A stretch of 31,397 nucleotides of DNA, from contig JBBDID010000023.1 in assembly GCA_040880585.1 (NCBI GenBank), positions 1 to 31,397 on the forward strand, read 5' to 3'. Positions within the stretch are counted from its first letter, which is position 1. Every line of letters starts with the position of its first letter. The notes beneath the pieces are model-generated. The model did not search any database. It had not been told where the DNA came from and worked only from the letters and a program-made list of their open reading frames with translations. The translations under genes and the position numbers were made by a program. Shown in pieces: positions 7,652 to 14,410 of the stretch. The DNA comes from Paracrocinitomix sp040880585 (GTDB lineage Bacteria; Bacteroidota; Bacteroidia; Flavobacteriales_D; Crocinitomicaceae).

Positions 7652-9070
7652 ATGTCACTAACCAATGAATCTTTTCATACACCTCACCAACTACTCAGGA
7701 AAATTTCACCTTTCCACATGCTTACTTTAATCCTTTTCTTTTCTGTTTTGACAGTAGACTATTTCACCTCATTAGGAGCCTCTATCTGGGTGTTCTATGT
7801 CATGATTATGATTATAGCACTCTGGCACAAGCAGACAAAAACCCTAATTTGGATCACGATTATATCTGCTATCTTAATTATAGTGGGCTTTTACATTTCA
7901 GAACACAATTACGAAAATTCGATCCCTGATTTCAACCGTTTTTATGGTGCCCTCACTATTGCTATTGTAGGAATTGCACTTTATTATTATCAACAATCAA
8001 AATACCGCAGTCATTTGGAGCGAAATGAAAAAAGATACATGGCCAACCTCATTGCTTCATTTAAACACAGTATTGCTATCATTGACAGGTACGGAGTAAT
8101 TATTGACACCAATGAAGAATGGAAAAACTTAGGGCTTGAATCAGCAGATGATGAATTGCTGGGTAGCTGTAAGGGAACAAACTTTCGGAAATTGTGTCAT
8201 CAATTCACCAGGAATAAAGAGAGGCGTTTACAACTTCTCGCTGAAAAACTTTTGCCTGTCCTTAAGGGAGATCATGCTGAAAAAGAAATTGAATATCAAT
8301 CCAATAACCATGAATGGTATAAAATAAGTCTTACCCCTGTAAAAGAAACCAATGGCGCCGTGCTCATTTATTGTACAAATATCACAGATGAAAAAAACAT
8401 GATCAACCATACACTCAAAGCGAAAGGCCAACTATTGAGCACACAGTTAAATCCACATTTTATATTTAACTCTCTCAACTCTATTCAATATTTCATTCTG
8501 GGTCAAAAAACTGAAACCGCCATTGAATATTTATCTTCTTTTGCCGGATTGATGAGAAAAACACTAGACAACTCCATGCATTCTTTTATTCCTATTTCTG
8601 AAGATATGAAATTTTTGGAGCAATACGTCAATTTGGAAGTACAACGTACACAAAACCCCATTGAATTTTCCATTTCAGTCAATGAAACACTTTGGGCAGA
8701 AGAACTTTTGATTCCTCCTATGTTGATACAGCCTTTCGTTGAAAACGCAATTATTCACGGGCTTTCAGCCAAAAAATCGGACAGAAAACTCAACATCTTG
8801 TTTAGTGAAAACACAAACGATATTATATGTACTATTGATGACAATGGTATCGGTAGAAATGCCATTTCAGAGAAAAAAAATTCTGAAAAAGAGAATCATG
8901 TTTCTCATGGAATGCAATTGATCAATTCAAAAATCAACATTTTGAATCAGCTCTTTCATGATGGATTTTCTGTCCGAACAATTGATAAAACAACTCCTGA
9001 CTATAAAAGTGAGGGGACTAGAATTGAGCTTACCTTTCCAAAGGTATGGGCAGAGGATGATTTACATTGA
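7652..9070 (+). CDS. LytS/YehU-type sensor histidine kinase with PAS domain
   Basis: This 472-residue membrane kinase has three to four hydrophobic segments between about residues 22 and 115. A PAS-like region follows (about 130-248; SIAIIDRYGVIIDTNEEW, ending YCTNITDEKN). The His_kinase domain has QLNPHFIFNSLNSIQYF with the phospho-acceptor His near residue 269. The ATPase part shows IPPMLIQPFVENAIIHGL and DDNGIGR. Kinases of this class normally pair with a LytTR response regulator encoded next to them, but none is present here. Downstream lie only hairpin repeats and a Fic gene, and upstream only a degenerate receiver. The partner may be elsewhere or lost. Confidence 0.92.
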   Translation: MSLTNESFHTPHQLLRKISPFHMLTLILFFSVLTVDYFTSLGASIWVFYVMIMIIALWHKQTKTLIWITIISAILIIVGFYISEHNYENSIPDFNRFYGALTIAIVGIALYYYQQSKYRSHLERNEKRYMANLIASFKHSIAIIDRYGVIIDTNEEWKNLGLESADDELLGSCKGTNFRKLCHQFTRNKERRLQLLAEKLLPVLKGDHAEKEIEYQSNNHEWYKISLTPVKETNGAVLIYCTNITDEKNMINHTLKAKGQLLSTQLNPHFIFNSLNSIQYFILGQKTETAIEYLSSFAGLMRKTLDNSMHSFIPISEDMKFLEQYVNLEVQRTQNPIEFSISVNETLWAEELLIPPMLIQPFVENAIIHGLSAKKSDRKLNILFSENTNDIICTIDDNGIGRNAISEKKNSEKENHVSHGMQLINSKINILNQLFHDGFSVRTIDKTTPDYKSEGTRIELTFPKVWAEDDLH

Positions 9071-9086
9071 TTTTTTTAGGTACTTA

Positions 9087-9107
9087 GCACGAGCGTTCCG
9101 CTCGTGC
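9087..9107. repeat. REP-like hairpin after the LytS-type kinase
   Basis: GCACGAGCG and CGCTCGTGC form a perfect 9-base-pair stem around a TTC loop, 16 bases beyond the kinase stop codon. A T-run precedes it, but none follows it on the + strand, so it does not look like a normal intrinsic terminator. Its GC content stands out from its surroundings, and REP-type palindromes look like this. Confidence 0.65.
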
Positions 9108-9237
9108 CGGCGCTGGGTTTATGACCTCATGCATGAAAGTGATCCGGATACCTATCCCAAGATTTTTTAAAGCGGATTTTCATCTTGACTCGTGCTGGTG
9201 TGAGGTTTGTTGGATGATGTAGTTCTTGCTAGTATTT

Positions 9238-9280
9238 GACCCCTCACCACACGAAAGGATTCGTGCGGTAGCGGGGGGTC
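9238..9280. repeat. Long GC-rich imperfect hairpin
   Basis: GACCCC at the left end pairs with GGGGTC at the right end. Inside, CACACGAA pairs imperfectly with TTCGTGCG around an AGGA loop. A related fragment (CTCGTGCTGGTGTGAGG, about 9190-9206) lies just upstream in the opposite sense. The 252-base gap between the kinase and the Fic gene consists mostly of this GC-rich palindromic material. Confidence 0.55.
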
Positions 9281-9322
9281 ACAGACGAGCGCGAGCAGAG
9301 GTACGGGTGCGAGCGGCCCCAC

Positions 9323-10870
9323 TCAATCGTCTTCAAAAATGGCTTTGAAATTATCTTCGATTGTTGAAATTTCTTCATCTGTTAATTCTTCAAATTCTTT
9401 TTGTCTTTTCCCTTTTGATAGTTTACCATTATTCTGATTTAAAAGTTTGATCAACAAATCCACCTTTGTGTCTGGTAAAGATACATGTGTATTTATGTGT
9501 TGAGTCATTTGATCATGTTTTTCCAAATATTTTAACTCCTCCGGAATTATTTGTTCAATTGTCTCCTCGATACATTCATATAAAAATTCTACTTGTTTTG
9601 TTAGATCATAGTAACGATATAAATCAATAGTATCATTTAGAATATTAACGTTATGATCTGTGGTTGGCTCCCATTCAATCAAATCTATTCTGGGAGATGA
9701 ATACGATTCTAAGATTGTTTGGTATTCATCAATTCGATTCAATATTGCAGCAGATATCGGAAATATCATTCCTTTCTTGGTGTATCTCATACGAGTTAGG
9801 ATGTGATGAATTATGTATCTGTGAATTCGACCATTTCCATCAGAAAACGGGTGAATAAATACGAATCCGAATGCTATAGTCGCAGCTGTCAAAACCGGGT
9901 CATATTCTGATTTTTGCAGGATGCTATTGGTCTCTAATAGTCCTTCCATCAATGAAGGTAAATCTTTTGCTTTAGCTGAAATATGGTCGGGTATTGGAGA
10001 AAAGTTTTCTCGATCATGCTCTCCTATAAATCCTTCATGTATTCTTAAACCCATATTTTTGAGTTTTTTTGGTCCAATCACAATATTTTGAAGCCGTTCT
10101 AACTCTTCTAAAGTTAGGGGTTCTTTTCCGGCTTGACCAATTGCTTTTCCCCAATTTCTTGCTCTAAGGTTAGGTGGATATTCTCCTTCTATGGCAAAAG
10201 ATGCTTTGGAGTCTTTCAATAATAAAAATGTTGCAGCTCTTCTGACAAGTTCTTTGTCTCTTGCTTTTAACCCTTTGTCAATTAATCCTGATAGATCTTT
10301 TGCTATGAGCGACTCAATTTTCTCGGTTTTTCTAATCATTGGACAGAAATCATGAGTCCCGGGTAAGTTGTTTTTAATTCTGTGTCGGGTAGAGTTAAAT
10401 GAAGGACCTGTGAACTGAAACTTAGAATTAACGATTTCAACATAAGTACCCGTTTTTAAATCCGGAATATCAAGCGTTGTATCCATTAACCATTCATATA
10501 AAAACCACACCCTTCTGCTATATTGGCTTGTGGGCTCCCTCTTTATCATATTCATGACCGGCTCTTCTTTTGTATATTGAAAGAACTTTTTTAAGATAAA
10601 AAGATCAATCGCTTCATATTTTAAAGCAAAACTTAAATGGCTTGTCAGATCATCATTAGGCTGATGTCTTATTGTGAATACTTGCCATTGGTCTGTGTTA
10701 TATCTTTGATGTTTTTTAGTTACAATAGCCAACCTATCCGGTAATGGAACATTCGTTTTAAGGTTTTTTTCAATTTCAGTTATTAGAAATGCGTAACCGA
10801 CCAATAAACCAGATTCCGGTGTAGGTCTTCCATGAAACTTAGTTACTTCTTGTGAAAAATAGTTACTCAT
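9323..10870 (-). CDS. Fic family protein, class II (N-terminal inhibitory helix)
   Basis: This 515-residue Fic protein has the complete active-site motif HPFSDGNGRIHR, with the catalytic His near residue 340. Such enzymes usually transfer AMP from ATP to a target protein Ser, Thr or Tyr. The inhibitory motif (S/T)xxxE(G/N) is present upstream as SFAIEG (about 224-229), which places it in class II, self-inhibited by its own N-terminal half. Residues about 1-200 form a less typical N-terminal region without a recognised domain, and the C-terminal tail is acidic. It is a single gene next to the cassette array, preceded by repeated promoter motifs (10833-10974). Its target is unknown; stress, regulatory or toxin-like roles are all possible. 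Confidence 0.93.
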   Translation of the reverse strand: MSNYFSQEVTKFHGRPTPESGLLVGYAFLITEIEKNLKTNVPLPDRLAIVTKKHQRYNTDQWQVFTIRHQPNDDLTSHLSFALKYEAIDLFILKKFFQYTKEEPVMNMIKREPTSQYSRRVWFLYEWLMDTTLDIPDLKTGTYVEIVNSKFQFTGPSFNSTRHRIKNNLPGTHDFCPMIRKTEKIESLIAKDLSGLIDKGLKARDKELVRRAATFLLLKDSKASFAIEGEYPPNLRARNWGKAIGQAGKEPLTLEELERLQNIVIGPKKLKNMGLRIHEGFIGEHDRENFSPIPDHISAKAKDLPSLMEGLLETNSILQKSEYDPVLTAATIAFGFVFIHPFSDGNGRIHRYIIHHILTRMRYTKKGMIFPISAAILNRIDEYQTILESYSSPRIDLIEWEPTTDHNVNILNDTIDLYRYYDLTKQVEFLYECIEETIEQIIPEELKYLEKHDQMTQHINTHVSLPDTKVDLLIKLLNQNNGKLSKGKRQKEFEELTDEEISTIEDNFKAIFEDD

Positions 10871-10974
10871 GCTGTCTATTTATGAAATACAGTTACAAAT
10901 ATAGCATGAAAATCAATTATTAGTTGTGAAAAACTATTATTTTTTATACCTATACATGAAAAATACTTACAAAT
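10833..10974 (-). promoter_or_regulatory. Repeated operator-like motif over the fic promoter and first codons
   Basis: The motif TGAAAAATAGTTAC (+ strand) recurs in direct orientation at 10833, 10853, 10883 and 10957, with weaker versions at 10907 and 10927. The best pair, TGAAATACAGTTACAAATA (10883) and TGAAAAATACTTACAAATA (10957), match at 15 of 19 positions. Two copies lie inside the first 13 codons of fic and one overlaps a -7 candidate (10896-10903). Steps between copies are 20, 30, 24, 20 and 30 bases. This suggests a cooperative regulator site, perhaps for autoregulation. Confidence 0.5.
10896..10903 (-). promoter_or_regulatory. Putative fic -7 promoter element
   Basis: On the minus strand this reads TATATTTG, an exact match to TAnnTTTG, 25 bases before the fic ATG. 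No good TTTG -33 box is found at the usual 19-base spacing. An activator, or the repeated motif around it, may compensate. Confidence 0.5.
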
Positions 10975-11026
10975 AGTAGTTCTACAGGACTTTTAATAAT
11001 TGTCATAAGATAGAGCTAAACATAGC

Positions 11027-11353
11027 TTAATTCGACGTTTTAGCTTTTTGATGAAGGTATAAATTTTTCATTATACTCGCGCCGGCGTAGGGGAGTATTA
11101 AAATTGACAAGGTTGTCTTAGTTTCGTTTTTATGACTTTTTAATGAGCATTTACCCCACCAAGGACTAATTGGCCCCAGTCCAAAATTCAGCCGAAACTT
11201 AAAATTATCAGGATTATCCAATTTCTTCCAATTAGCTGTAGTTTATAAAGAACCAATGATGAATTTGTTTCTTAGAGTAACAGTATTTAATTTTAGAAAC
11301 TGAATGACTTGCTCTTTTGACCTATTTAAAGTGATTTCAATTTTTGCTATCAT
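11027..11353 (-). pseudogene. Decayed small gene with an internal TAA
   Basis: An ATG at 11351-11353 opens a frame of 36 codons (MIAKIEITLNRSKEQVIQFL at the start) that stops at a TAA at 11243-11245. The same frame then runs on for 71 codons with protein-like content (NWKKLDNPDNFKFRLNFG, then GPISPWWGKCS) to a stop at 11027. This looks like one gene of about 108 codons broken by a nonsense change. I do not recognise its family. Its start lies 7 bases from the attC-like element at 11361, so it may be the remnant of another cassette. Two separate short genes, or no gene, remain possible. Confidence 0.4.
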
Positions 11354-11360
11354 TTATGCA

Positions 11361-11696
11361 ACCTAACGTTTACCCTAAAATTAGCAATTTTTAATTTGCC
11401 CCGCTAGTGCGCTGGCCAAACCCCGGATACTGGCTGTCCTACGTGCGCTGGCTAACCCGGTTATGTACAAGCCACTGGAGCTAAAGTGGACGGTAAAAAA
11501 GGGCGGACTGTGCCTTTGCGAAGCTTCGGCGAAGCAAGGAGTGAATTTTGGGTAGCTTGTAATAAGCTCCTAAAATAAGCTTTTGCAATTGCAGAATCAG
11601 GTTTAGTTTATAATGAAAATTTCAGAAGTAAAAAGCCTGAGTTGAACTAAAAAAAGATAAATATTACTTGTTTATTAGCATAGTTCTATGTTAGCT
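11361..11696. repeat. attC-like element 0 (long, possibly composite)
   Basis: It opens with ACCTAAC, an exact match to the integron R'' consensus RYYYAAC, and ends with GTTAGCT. Its interior (11441-11507) is homologous to the interior of element 2 (13393-13458). Both contain ACGTGnGCTGG, a CCGG-centred stretch and a GGCGGA end. At 336 bases it is much longer than usual attC sites, so it may be two sites or one with an insertion. A small hairpin (GCTTC-GGC-GAAGC) lies near 11522-11534. Apart from this element, 11354-11704 holds no gene that I can support. Confidence 0.5.
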
Positions 11697-11704
11697 ACAG
11701 TTTT

Positions 11705-12004
11705 CTACTCCTGCATTTTTGATTTAAGATCCATCATTCCGTGTAAGATTCTGATGACTTCAACCTCGTTTATGGAAACTACATGGTAGAATATGATGTG
11801 TTTTCCAGCTTTAAACCCAAGCAAGTTTTTGCTGATACTATCATAATTGTTTCCAATTTCAGGATTTTCAGCAATTTCAGAGCAAGCGTATTTTATGATG
11901 TTGTAATACTTGTCCGCTTGTGTTTCAGACCATTTATAAACAGTGTATTCCCAGATATCTGTTAGGTCGTTAATGGCTTCTTGCCGTAATACGATTTTAA
12001 CCAT
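11705..12004 (-). CDS. parE: RelE/ParE-family type II toxin
   Basis: This 99-residue protein has the ParE pattern: an N-terminal strand and helix (VLRQEAINDLTDIWEYTVYKW), a second helix (QADKYYNIIKYACSEIAENP), GNNYDSISKNLLGFKAGKHIIFY, and a last strand VEVIRILHGMMD. ParE toxins typically inhibit DNA gyrase, while RelE relatives cut mRNA; gyrase is the likelier target for this ParE-like form. The gene start overlaps the end of the antitoxin gene by 8 bases, the usual coupling. It lies in a cassette bounded by attC-like elements, where such pairs are thought to stabilise arrays. Confidence 0.9.
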   Translation of the reverse strand: MVKIVLRQEAINDLTDIWEYTVYKWSETQADKYYNIIKYACSEIAENPEIGNNYDSISKNLLGFKAGKHIIFYHVVSINEVEVIRILHGMMDLKSKMQE

Positions 12005-12248
12005 TCTTGCTGTTTTTCGACTTTAATTTATTAAGATGATCATTAAAGTCGAAGTCTTCAACTCTCGGACTATTGAGTCCTTGTTGAATGGCATTTTTGA
12101 GCGCAATGGTCTTGTTCTCTTCATTTTCAAGGAGTCTAAGCGCGGCTCGAATAACTTCACTGACATTTTTGTATCGACCTGCTTTTATTTGTGTTTGTAC
12201 AAATTGCTCGAAATAATTACCAAGAGATATAGATGTGTTTTTACTCAT
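11997..12248 (-). CDS. parD: ParD-like ribbon-helix-helix antitoxin
   Basis: This 83-residue protein has a ParD/CopG-type N-terminal DNA-binding domain (SISLGNYFEQFVQTQIKAGRYKN, then VSEVIRAALRLLENEE). Its charged C-terminal tail would wrap the toxin. It is expected to neutralise the downstream ParE and repress their shared promoter, where a 15-base palindrome lies between the -33 and -7 boxes (12266-12296). It carries its own promoter inside the cassette, so expression does not depend on an integron Pc promoter. Confidence 0.92.
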   Translation of the reverse strand: MSKNTSISLGNYFEQFVQTQIKAGRYKNVSEVIRAALRLLENEENKTIALKNAIQQGLNSPRVEDFDFNDHLNKLKSKNSKNG

Positions 12249-12265
12249 TGTATCTTCTATTTATA

Positions 12266-12296
12266 CAAAAATACCAAAATTTGGTAAAAATTCAAA
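12266..12296 (-). promoter_or_regulatory. parDE promoter with embedded operator palindrome
   Basis: On the minus strand the -33 box TTTG (12293-12296) and the -7 box TATTTTTG (12266-12273) are separated by exactly 19 bases, the classic Bacteroidota layout. TACCAAAATTTGGTA (12272-12286), a palindrome with 7-base arms, lies between and overlaps the -7 box. Ribbon-helix-helix antitoxins bind short palindromes of this type, so ParD is the likely ligand. Confidence 0.75.
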
Positions 12297-12316
12297 ATCT
12301 AAATTTAAGGAGTCTT

Positions 12317-12410
12317 GGTGAGTAATGATCACGAACTGGAATTCCTCTTACTCACCACCGAAGTCGAAACGCAGTGGAGTCGTTCTGCGAGTTTGGTCCG
12401 CCAGTGATCA
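12317..12410. repeat. Nested inverted repeats upstream of parDE
   Basis: GGTGAGTAA (12317-12325) pairs with TTACTCACC (12348-12356). TGATCAC (12326-12332), adjacent to the first arm, pairs with GTGATCA (12404-12410). The two stems interleave and could not form fully at the same time. The phrase CACGAACTGGA here (12331-12341) recurs at 15386-15396 just before attC-like element 3. No gene was found in 12249-12541. Confidence 0.5.
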
Positions 12411-12428
12411 AAATTGTGGGTTGATTGT

Positions 12429-12559
12429 AGCTAACGTTTTGCGCATATGGCTTGTGGCGGCTTCCGAAGATTGATCTTTCATTCTAGGATAATCTTGATC
12501 CGAAGACCAAATCTCGAATTTAACGAAAATCCCGCCATAAGTTATATGCGCTGTTGTAG
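12429..12559. repeat. attC-like element 1
   Basis: Left arm GCGCATATGGCTTGTGGCGG (12441-12460) pairs over 20 bases with the right arm at 12532-12551. There are 17 Watson-Crick pairs, and the three remaining positions are G-T pairs, as in a folded single strand. Outer AAC and GTT triplets occur at CTAAC (12431-12435) and GTTGTAG (12553-12559). The 131-base length is normal for attC sites. Its left part closely matches element 3 (GCATATnGCTTnGTGGCGG, allowing one gap, then TTCCGAAG). The 104-residue gene ends inside its right arm. Confidence 0.65.
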
Positions 12560-12856
12560 GGCGTTTTTAATTTTAATTTTTTCTTCGTCTGGGATATTTT
12601 TCCATTCCACATTTTCATCAATTGTCAATTCTACATTTAGACCTGATTTCACTATATCCGTAATGTGGAAAAACCATTCTGAAACTTTCCATTCCCTAAT
12701 TGGAGTTGACTTAAATCCCTTTTGATTTTCATCCCAATATACACCTGCCGCTTCTCTGTAGACGTATTGATAATCTGGGCTGCCTGCACCAATAACCTTT
12801 AAAAGAAGTTCATTTTCGGTATTAACGACTATTTTATTTATTATTTCTTTTTTCAT
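12542..12856 (-). CDS. Hypothetical cassette protein, third gene of a small operon
   Basis: This 104-residue soluble protein has no family that I recognise. It opens with strand-like segments (IINKIVVNTENELLLKVIGAG), has an aromatic middle (DYQYVYREAAGVYWDENQ, then EWKVSEWFFHI) and ends in a charged helix. Its last codons (QQRI and the TAA stop) are written by the right arm of attC-like element 1, so the gene and the recombination site overlap. It lies 6 bases after the second gene of the operon. Its role is unknown. Confidence 0.7.
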   Translation of the reverse strand: MKKEIINKIVVNTENELLLKVIGAGSPDYQYVYREAAGVYWDENQKGFKSTPIREWKVSEWFFHITDIVKSGLNVELTIDENVEWKNIPDEEKIKIKNALQQRI

Positions 12857-12862
12857 TGTATT

Positions 12863-13102
12863 TCAGTCGTATTCTCCGAGTTCCGTGTCAGTGAGTTTTC
12901 TTATGTTTCCGTTTTCAATTGCTATACCTGCATGAAATTTCCTGTATAGTCTGGGAAACGGAAACACAGTTCTTTGTGCTAGGATATGAATGTGTAAAAT
13001 ATCATCATCTCTTTTCCATTTTGAGTACCCAAGTTGAATGTTGTCAAGATTTTCAATATTACCCCAATCAGGCATGGAACTCAATTCATTTATTGTTTTC
13101 AT
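12863..13102 (-). CDS. Hypothetical cassette protein, second gene of a small operon
   Basis: The chosen start is the ATG at 13100-13102, giving 79 residues beginning MKTINELSSMPDW. AAAGGAG lies 6 bases upstream on the coding strand and decides this start over the GTG at 13118-13120. A clear Shine-Dalgarno is unusual for Bacteroidota. The protein has a short helix, then YSKWKRDDDILHIHILAQR and TVFPFPRLYRKFHAGIAIENG, suggesting a small alpha/beta fold. I do not recognise the family. It lies between the zinc-ribbon-like gene and the 104-residue gene with short gaps, so the three are likely cotranscribed. Confidence 0.7.
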   Translation of the reverse strand: MKTINELSSMPDWGNIENLDNIQLGYSKWKRDDDILHIHILAQRTVFPFPRLYRKFHAGIAIENGNIRKLTDTELGEYD

Positions 13103-13124
13103 TGAAAGCTCCTTTGCCACCTTA

Positions 13125-13313
13125 TCAACTGCATTCTGATATTTCTTGGCTTTCCTGTTCTTTAGCTGCTACATTATCGATTTCAAATTCCGGGCAATTA
13201 TCATCAAAATCTGCCCATTCGTTTGTTAATGAACAAACCAATCCTTTTTCCATAAGGAACCTCCTTTTCCTACATATTTTACAAGATTTTAATTGCTCCT
13301 CTCTGGTTTTCAT
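13125..13313 (-). CDS. Small Cys-rich (zinc-ribbon-like) protein, first gene of the operon
   Basis: This 62-residue protein has a CxxC pair near the N-terminus (LKSCKICRKRRF) and later Cys residues in GLVCSLTNE and DDNCPEFE, an arrangement that could bind one zinc ion. Short domains of this kind occur in Bacteroidota small proteins of unknown role. The tail is acidic. Its ATG lies 4 bases from attC-like element 2 (13318), so any promoter must lie in or beyond that element. No Shine-Dalgarno is seen. Confidence 0.7.
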   Translation of the reverse strand: MKTREEQLKSCKICRKRRFLMEKGLVCSLTNEWADFDDNCPEFEIDNVAAKEQESQEISECS

Positions 13314-13317
13314 TTAA

Positions 13318-13481
13318 GCATAACGTTTGAGTAAATATAGGCATTTTATGCCGTCGCGAGCGCGTTGGTCAACCACGATCCTGGGAGCTCCGACGTGAGC
13401 TGGTGCCCCGGATACTGAACACGCTAATGGGAGTAGAGTGCTGGCAAAAAGAGGCGGAAGTGATATTTACTTATGTTATAT
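13318..13481. repeat. attC-like element 2
   Basis: It opens with GCATAAC and ends with GTTATAT. GAGTAAATAT (13329-13338) pairs with ATATTTACTT (13463-13472) at 9 of 10 positions, forming the stem. The GC-rich interior at 13393-13458 is homologous to that of element 0. The full length is 164 bases. The whole stretch 13314-13690 has no gene before the abiEi start. It holds this element, a long hairpin (13526-13600) and the abiE promoter. Confidence 0.6.
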
Positions 13482-13525
13482 GCTGTTTTTCTTCATCTTT
13501 TTTGGTTGAATTAGGCAACTAACAC

Positions 13526-13600
13526 CTATGAGGATACGTCAGACGTGTGTCAAGTCCGTGATAGTCCTTAAAGCGACACACGTCTGACGTATCCTCATAG
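13526..13600. repeat. Perfect 26-base-pair inverted repeat with 23-base loop
   Basis: The arms at 13526-13551 and 13575-13600 are exact reverse complements over 26 bases. They begin CTATGAGGATACG and end CGTATCCTCATAG. Inside the arms is the smaller palindrome-like core ACGTCAGACGT. Only a weak T-rich stretch (CTTTTATT) follows. It lies between attC-like element 2 and the abiE promoter. It could be a REP/MITE-type element or a strong transcriptional insulator for the cassette. Confidence 0.85.
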
Positions 13601-13628
13601 CTTTTATTATTAATTTTTCAACTTAATT

Positions 13629-13671
13629 TGTCCAGTTTTTTATATAATTTACTGGACATTTTGTATATTTG
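13629..13671 (+). promoter_or_regulatory. abiE promoter and operator
   Basis: TGTCCAGT (13629-13636) and ACTGGACA (13651-13658) are perfect inverted arms separated by 14 bases. TATATTTG (13664-13671) directly after them matches the TAnnTTTG -7 box. Transcription would start near 13678, just before the TTG start at 13691. AbiEi antitoxins are known to repress their own operon by binding inverted repeats in the promoter, which fits this layout. Confidence 0.65.
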
Positions 13672-13690
13672 GATAAAATATTTAAAACCG

Positions 13691-14410
13691 TTGAAAGCAA
13701 CTGAATACATAGAGAATAGAATAAAAAGACTTCCTAGAGGATATGTTTTTACCTATAAGGATTTTGTTAGTGAGGTGGATAGTAAAGAAGCTGTTATAAA
13801 ATGCCTGAATAGAATGGCAGCAGCAGACAAGATAAAAAAGCTTTCTAAAGGGAAGTATTATAAACCTGAAGAAACTCCATTTGGATCATTGAACCCTGAA
13901 CAATATCAAATAGTAAAGGACTTGTTGGAAAAACAAGGAAAACTAATAGGGTATATCACTGGTTTGGGAATTTATAATCAACTTGGTTTAACTACTCAGG
14001 TTAGTAATGTTATTCAAATTGGTAGAAATAATTTCCGCCCTCCATTAAAGCGGGGGAAGTACAAAATATTATTTATCAAACAGAAGAATATAATAACAAA
14101 AGAAAGTGTTCCTCTTCTTCAGATTCTTGACTCAATACGGTATATAAAGAAAATACCGGATACAACAATTGATGAAGCATGTGGTCGGATTATAAGTTTG
14201 ATTCAAAAACTAAGTAAAGAGGATATAAACAGGTTGATTAGGCTTGCTATTAAATATAATCCCGCAACAAGGGCTTTATTGGGGGCAATTTTGGAAACAA
14301 TTGGAAAAAAGGGAAGCGAACTAGGTTCATCCTTAAATCCTATAACCAAGTATAAAATGGGAATTTCTAAAAATGTTTTACCAACAATGAAAAATTGGAA
14401 TATAGAATGA
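13691..14410 (+). CDS. abiEi: AbiEi-type antitoxin (DUF6088 family)
   Basis: With TTG at 13691 the protein has 239 residues and starts MKATEYIENRIKRLPRGYVFTY. An earlier TTG at 13628 would lie upstream of the predicted transcription start and within the operator, so it is rejected. The N-terminal part is a winged-helix domain (VFTYKDFVSEV, then VIKCLNRMAAADKIKKLSKGKYY), and the following part resembles the AbiEi C-terminal region (GSLNPEQYQIVKDLL, YITGLGIYNQLGL). AbiEi proteins act as antitoxin and transcriptional autorepressor of AbiE type IV toxin-antitoxin systems. It overlaps abiEii by 4 bases. Confidence 0.85.
   Translation: MKATEYIENRIKRLPRGYVFTYKDFVSEVDSKEAVIKCLNRMAAADKIKKLSKGKYYKPEETPFGSLNPEQYQIVKDLLEKQGKLIGYITGLGIYNQLGLTTQVSNVIQIGRNNFRPPLKRGKYKILFIKQKNIITKESVPLLQILDSIRYIKKIPDTTIDEACGRIISLIQKLSKEDINRLIRLAIKYNPATRALLGAILETIGKKGSELGSSLNPITKYKMGISKNVLPTMKNWNIE

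Noticed and set aside
9087..9107. Intrinsic terminator for the LytS-type kinase gene
   Set aside because: The stem is strong but no T-run follows on the + strand.
10161..10180. Extra attC core (GTTAGGTGG) inside the fic gene
   Set aside because: It is a single short match within coding sequence with no partner arm.
9323..10870. Doc/phd-type toxin-antitoxin pair
   Set aside because: The protein is 515 residues with its own inhibitory motif, and there is no small antitoxin gene next to it.
12447..12725. Plus-strand frame across element 1 and the 104-residue gene
   Set aside because: It is antisense to a better supported gene and runs through the attC-like stem; its content is not protein-like.
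13628..13690. N-terminal extension of AbiEi from a TTG at 13628
   Set aside because: It would lie inside the operator and upstream of the predicted transcript start, and the extension is a hydrophobic stretch unlike the family.
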